Below, in pieces: positions 61,040 through 64,000 of a DNA stretch of 64,000 nt. Source of the stretch: Sipunculus nudus (lineage: Eukaryota > Annelida > Sipuncula > Golfingiida > Sipunculidae). Numbering within the stretch: position 1 is the stretch's first letter; every line of letters starts with the position of its first letter. The position numbers and the translations under genes were made by a program. Where the stretch lies: contig CM049306.1 of the NCBI GenBank assembly GCA_026874595.1, positions 38,690,019 to 38,754,018 of the forward strand, written 5' to 3'. The notes below the pieces were generated by a model. It searched no databases. It was not told the origin of the DNA and was given only the letters and a program-made list of their open reading frames with translations.

Positions 61040-62740
61040 TCTTGATCTGCCGAGCTAATCCAATATTAGTTTGTTTCTACCCTCATTCTATAAAGTGTTT
61101 ATACTTATAGTATTTCATGCTGCCCTAACCTGGTAGGCCTACATAAAGAAGGGTATATACAACGTATAGCGAGGGTGTAAGTGCTTTCGAAATATATTTC
61201 CAAATATTAAATTTGCACTTTAGCTCTACCAATTTACAAGGACATTTTTATTTTGCCCCCCCCCCCCCCCCCCCAGCTGTAAAATCCTTGATTCGCCCAT
61301 GTATTTTTCAGCTTCACAGAGATAACCTGTCAGCATGTGACGTTTCAACTTCCTTGGCCTTCCACTTTCAGATTTGTGATCACTAGAGCTCAAATGACTT
61401 TCAGTCAGCTGAGTTCAATACCATCAGGACTAATATGGAAGCCAATCTGTTTGTCGATTGAGCGAAATTAGGCGCAGAGTGATATCTCTGACAACAGAAC
61501 GAATTCTACTTGGAAGGACATATATAGGCATTATTAGAGATTTATAATGATTAACTAACCAGCGTAATGGAAATTTGAAAAAGAAAAACGGCTTAATAAA
61601 AAATAATACAGTGAAATATTTAATAGACATAACAGCAGATCATCTGAAAGTCACGAAGAGCAAGATGAGAGAATTATTGGAGACGGAACAGCATTATGAA
61701 AGAAATAAAGTGAAATATTAGATAGACATAACATCAGATCACCTTAAAGTAACGGGAAAAAAAGATAACAGAATTTTTAAAGTCTGGTTTTACTGGATTT
61801 TTAAAAATATATATTAACACATATATTAGTTAAAAGAGTACAGTGTTCTGGGGAGGTTAATGTTTTACATGCTTTTGCTTCTTTTAATATGTTAAATAAA
61901 ACGTTCCTTCTTCTCTAGAGTTTTAAGGTTGTATTAAAATTACTAAAATGATATTTTGATATCCAAATAATTAGTATATTTTTGAAGAATTTGACATTAT
62001 ATGTCAATCTAGTCTTTTAGAAAACCAAGACAGTATGAAGAATTACACAGAAACCATCTTTATATCTATAGTCAGATAAACATGTATGCATAAATAGATA
62101 AGTATGAAGACATATGCGAACTTGCGAGATGAACAGAACATAAATTCATAAACAGGATATTTTCTACCACTCCTACTTGATAAGGGCTTGTGACCTTCAA
62201 ATACTGAAGTATTTGGCGTGATTAATAGAAAATATCCTGTTTAATTGTTTAAAGATATGGGTACCATTAGGGAATAAACCTTATAGTGCAGACTGCCTGC
62301 AAGCTGTACTTATATGTATATTACTTTAAACTGTATACGACAGTTATAAAAATATATCTCCTTTATAATTTTGGATCTTTGGGCTCAATCAATATACGAT
62401 TATATGATGACACAAAATTATTTGGAAAATAATAAATATTTGCATACGTGGGTTTGGTATGCTCAGGTCTCAATTCTCTATACTTAAAAGGTTATAATAA
62501 GGAAGAAGGAAGGTTGTCCATATGTAGCAAGTCCTATAGTTGTAAGATCATTTAAAATATGAGCATCTTGGAAAACAAAAATAAAAAGTTAAAACGTTAA
62601 CAAAAAAATGTTAAGTAGTTAAATTGGTTAATAGGTAGGTAAAGTAGAGCGAGTAGAAAAAATGAGTTAGTAGGAAGAGTTTATAAATATATAAATTAAG
62701 CAAACACAGTAAATAAATAGAAAAGCAATTGTAAAACGGT
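61040..62740. other. Intergenic with small repeats
   Basis: Poly-C at about 61257-61274 followed by TTGATTCGCCCATG, perhaps a decayed CCGCCACTG-type MITE end. A core-repeat end fragment in reverse (TGACTTTCAGTCAGCTGAGTT) lies at 61396-61416. A ~100-bp diverged duplication (GTGAAATATT...AGACATAACA..CAGATCA) lies at 61610-61690 and 61710-61780. No gene supported. Confidence 0.5.
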
Positions 62741-62744
62741 AACC

Positions 62745-64000
62745 TCACAATCGACCTTGTCTACTTCTATAACTGTCTATCTGTCTACCAAATCTATATA
62801 TTCAACCTATATAAGCTGTTTATCAATCATTCTCTTCCACTTTGGATCTCTTATACTTTGCCTTCCTGTTGAATCTTCCTAACTAACCGACCAGACTTCC
62901 CTACCATAATTTGCCTACCTTATCTACCAAACTACCTAATCTACCAAGCTAATCTACCTAACATATCAAATGTACCTACCGAATGTAATACACTACCTAC
63001 CTGTCTGATCTACCTAGCTAATTTACTTATCTATATCTATATAAAATTCCTAATCTACCCAGCTAACCTAACTACCTAATCTACCTACCTTAGTGCCTAA
63101 GCTACTTTACCCTACCATAGTGCACCATATCTAATCTACCTACCAATTCTACCTATCTAATTTAAGTAGTAAATATATTAACCTAAACCAATCTAACGAA
63201 TGTACCTACCCCATCCACTAACCTAACCTTCCTACATTACCTATTCTACCCTACCCTTCTTACCTTATTTACCTAGTTAATTTACCTACCTTATGCACCA
63301 ATTTAAATAAAAAAGAAACTACCTGTCTGTACAGTATGTTAAACTAATCTACCTTCTTAGACAATCTGTATAGCTAATCTGATTACCTAACCTAATTTTC
63401 CCATCCCTGCGTGCATAATTTGCCTATCTTGTCAACCAACATTTTCTATCTATACTACCTAACAACCAAATCTTCCTAGCCACTTTATTAGCCTAAATAA
63501 TCCAATTGGCTAATCTACACAGGTAATCTACCTACCTAATCTGCCTATCTAATATCCAAGACTACCTAACATGCTTGTGTAATCTATAAAAAAAAACTAC
63601 CCGTCTTATCTACCAGCCAATCTGCCTGGCTAATCTGCAAAGGTTATATACCTGTCTAATCTAACAACCAATCTACCTAGATAAATCTACCTACCTAATC
63701 TACACATCTTCCCTGTCCTTTTAATAGTCTACCTGTCTACTTAATCTCTCAACCTTCCTGAGGTACTGATCTCTTCTACTTAATAAATACGTAATCTACC
63801 TTCCTATTCTCTCATACAATCTTCCTGGAAGATCTAATCTACCCACCTAGTCAAACCTACCTGTAAAACCAACCGACCTATCCTGTACGCCAAGCTACAT
63901 ACCTTATTTTCCGATCCGATTTACCTTTCTTATAATCTACCTACCTAACCTGACCAGCCTTTCTTATCAACCTTTGTAGTTTACCTGTCTAATCTCTTTA
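62745..64000. repeat. Long degenerate CTAC/CTAAT simple-sequence array, runs off the window
   Basis: Over 1.25 kb the + strand is built from shuffled words such as CTACCTAC, CTAATCTACC and CCTAACTACC with few purine-rich stretches. There is no fixed period longer than the ~4-13-bp words. It continues past the right edge. No coding capacity. Confidence 0.85.

Overview
The window is eukaryotic nuclear DNA from an invertebrate animal. It is AT-rich and intron-rich, and it is full of (TA)n microsatellites, inverted-repeat DNA transposons, solo LTRs and tandem-repeat elements. The one conserved gene has the protein sequence and exon style of a non-vertebrate animal. That gene, together with core-repeat elements of a kind known from bivalves, makes a marine bivalve mollusc my best guess; this is an inference, not a proof.

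The main gene is the gamma subunit of the COPI vesicle coat (coatomer subunit gamma, COPG). It lies on the + strand from 24536 to 45714 in 24 coding exons, all with GT-AG introns, and encodes 875 residues, which is full length for the family. A GC-richer stretch just upstream carries ETS-like, NRF1-like and UPR-element-like motifs. A 3' UTR with a polyadenylation signal at 46791 follows. Several introns hold transposon copies: core-repeat units in introns 2 and 23, a solo LTR in intron 11, an hAT-like element in intron 16 and a Harbinger-like MITE in intron 17.

A second candidate gene is an uninterrupted 359-codon ORF at 54737-55816. It encodes a basic protein with an N-terminal coiled coil that I do not recognise.

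The rest is repeat territory. Positions 1-8600 hold nested CAG...CTG-ended MITEs (4537-4923, 5258-6271) and a 2.27-kb element with long inverted repeats and 9-bp target duplications (6319-8588). Positions 8746-9642 are a solo LTR. Positions 10-15 kb hold (TA)n tracts beside fold-back sequences with a hammerhead-like layout. Positions 16950-19632 and 49140-51502 are two arrays of the same ~300-340-bp core repeat, each ending in a short hairpin, most like Helentron-associated (HINE/pearl-like) elements. Positions 57001-60279 are a complete but internally deleted Mutator-like element: 9-bp target duplication, ~575-bp terminal inverted repeats, and remnants of SWIM zinc-finger and Ulp1-like protease domains. 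The last 1.25 kb is a degenerate CTAC/CTAAT-rich simple-sequence array that runs off the edge.

The most notable items are the SWIM+Ulp1-like Mutator element, the second 9-bp-TSD element at 6319-8588 whose unoccupied-like paralogous site is also in the window, and the hairpin-ended core-repeat family, whose terminal hairpin shows compensatory changes.
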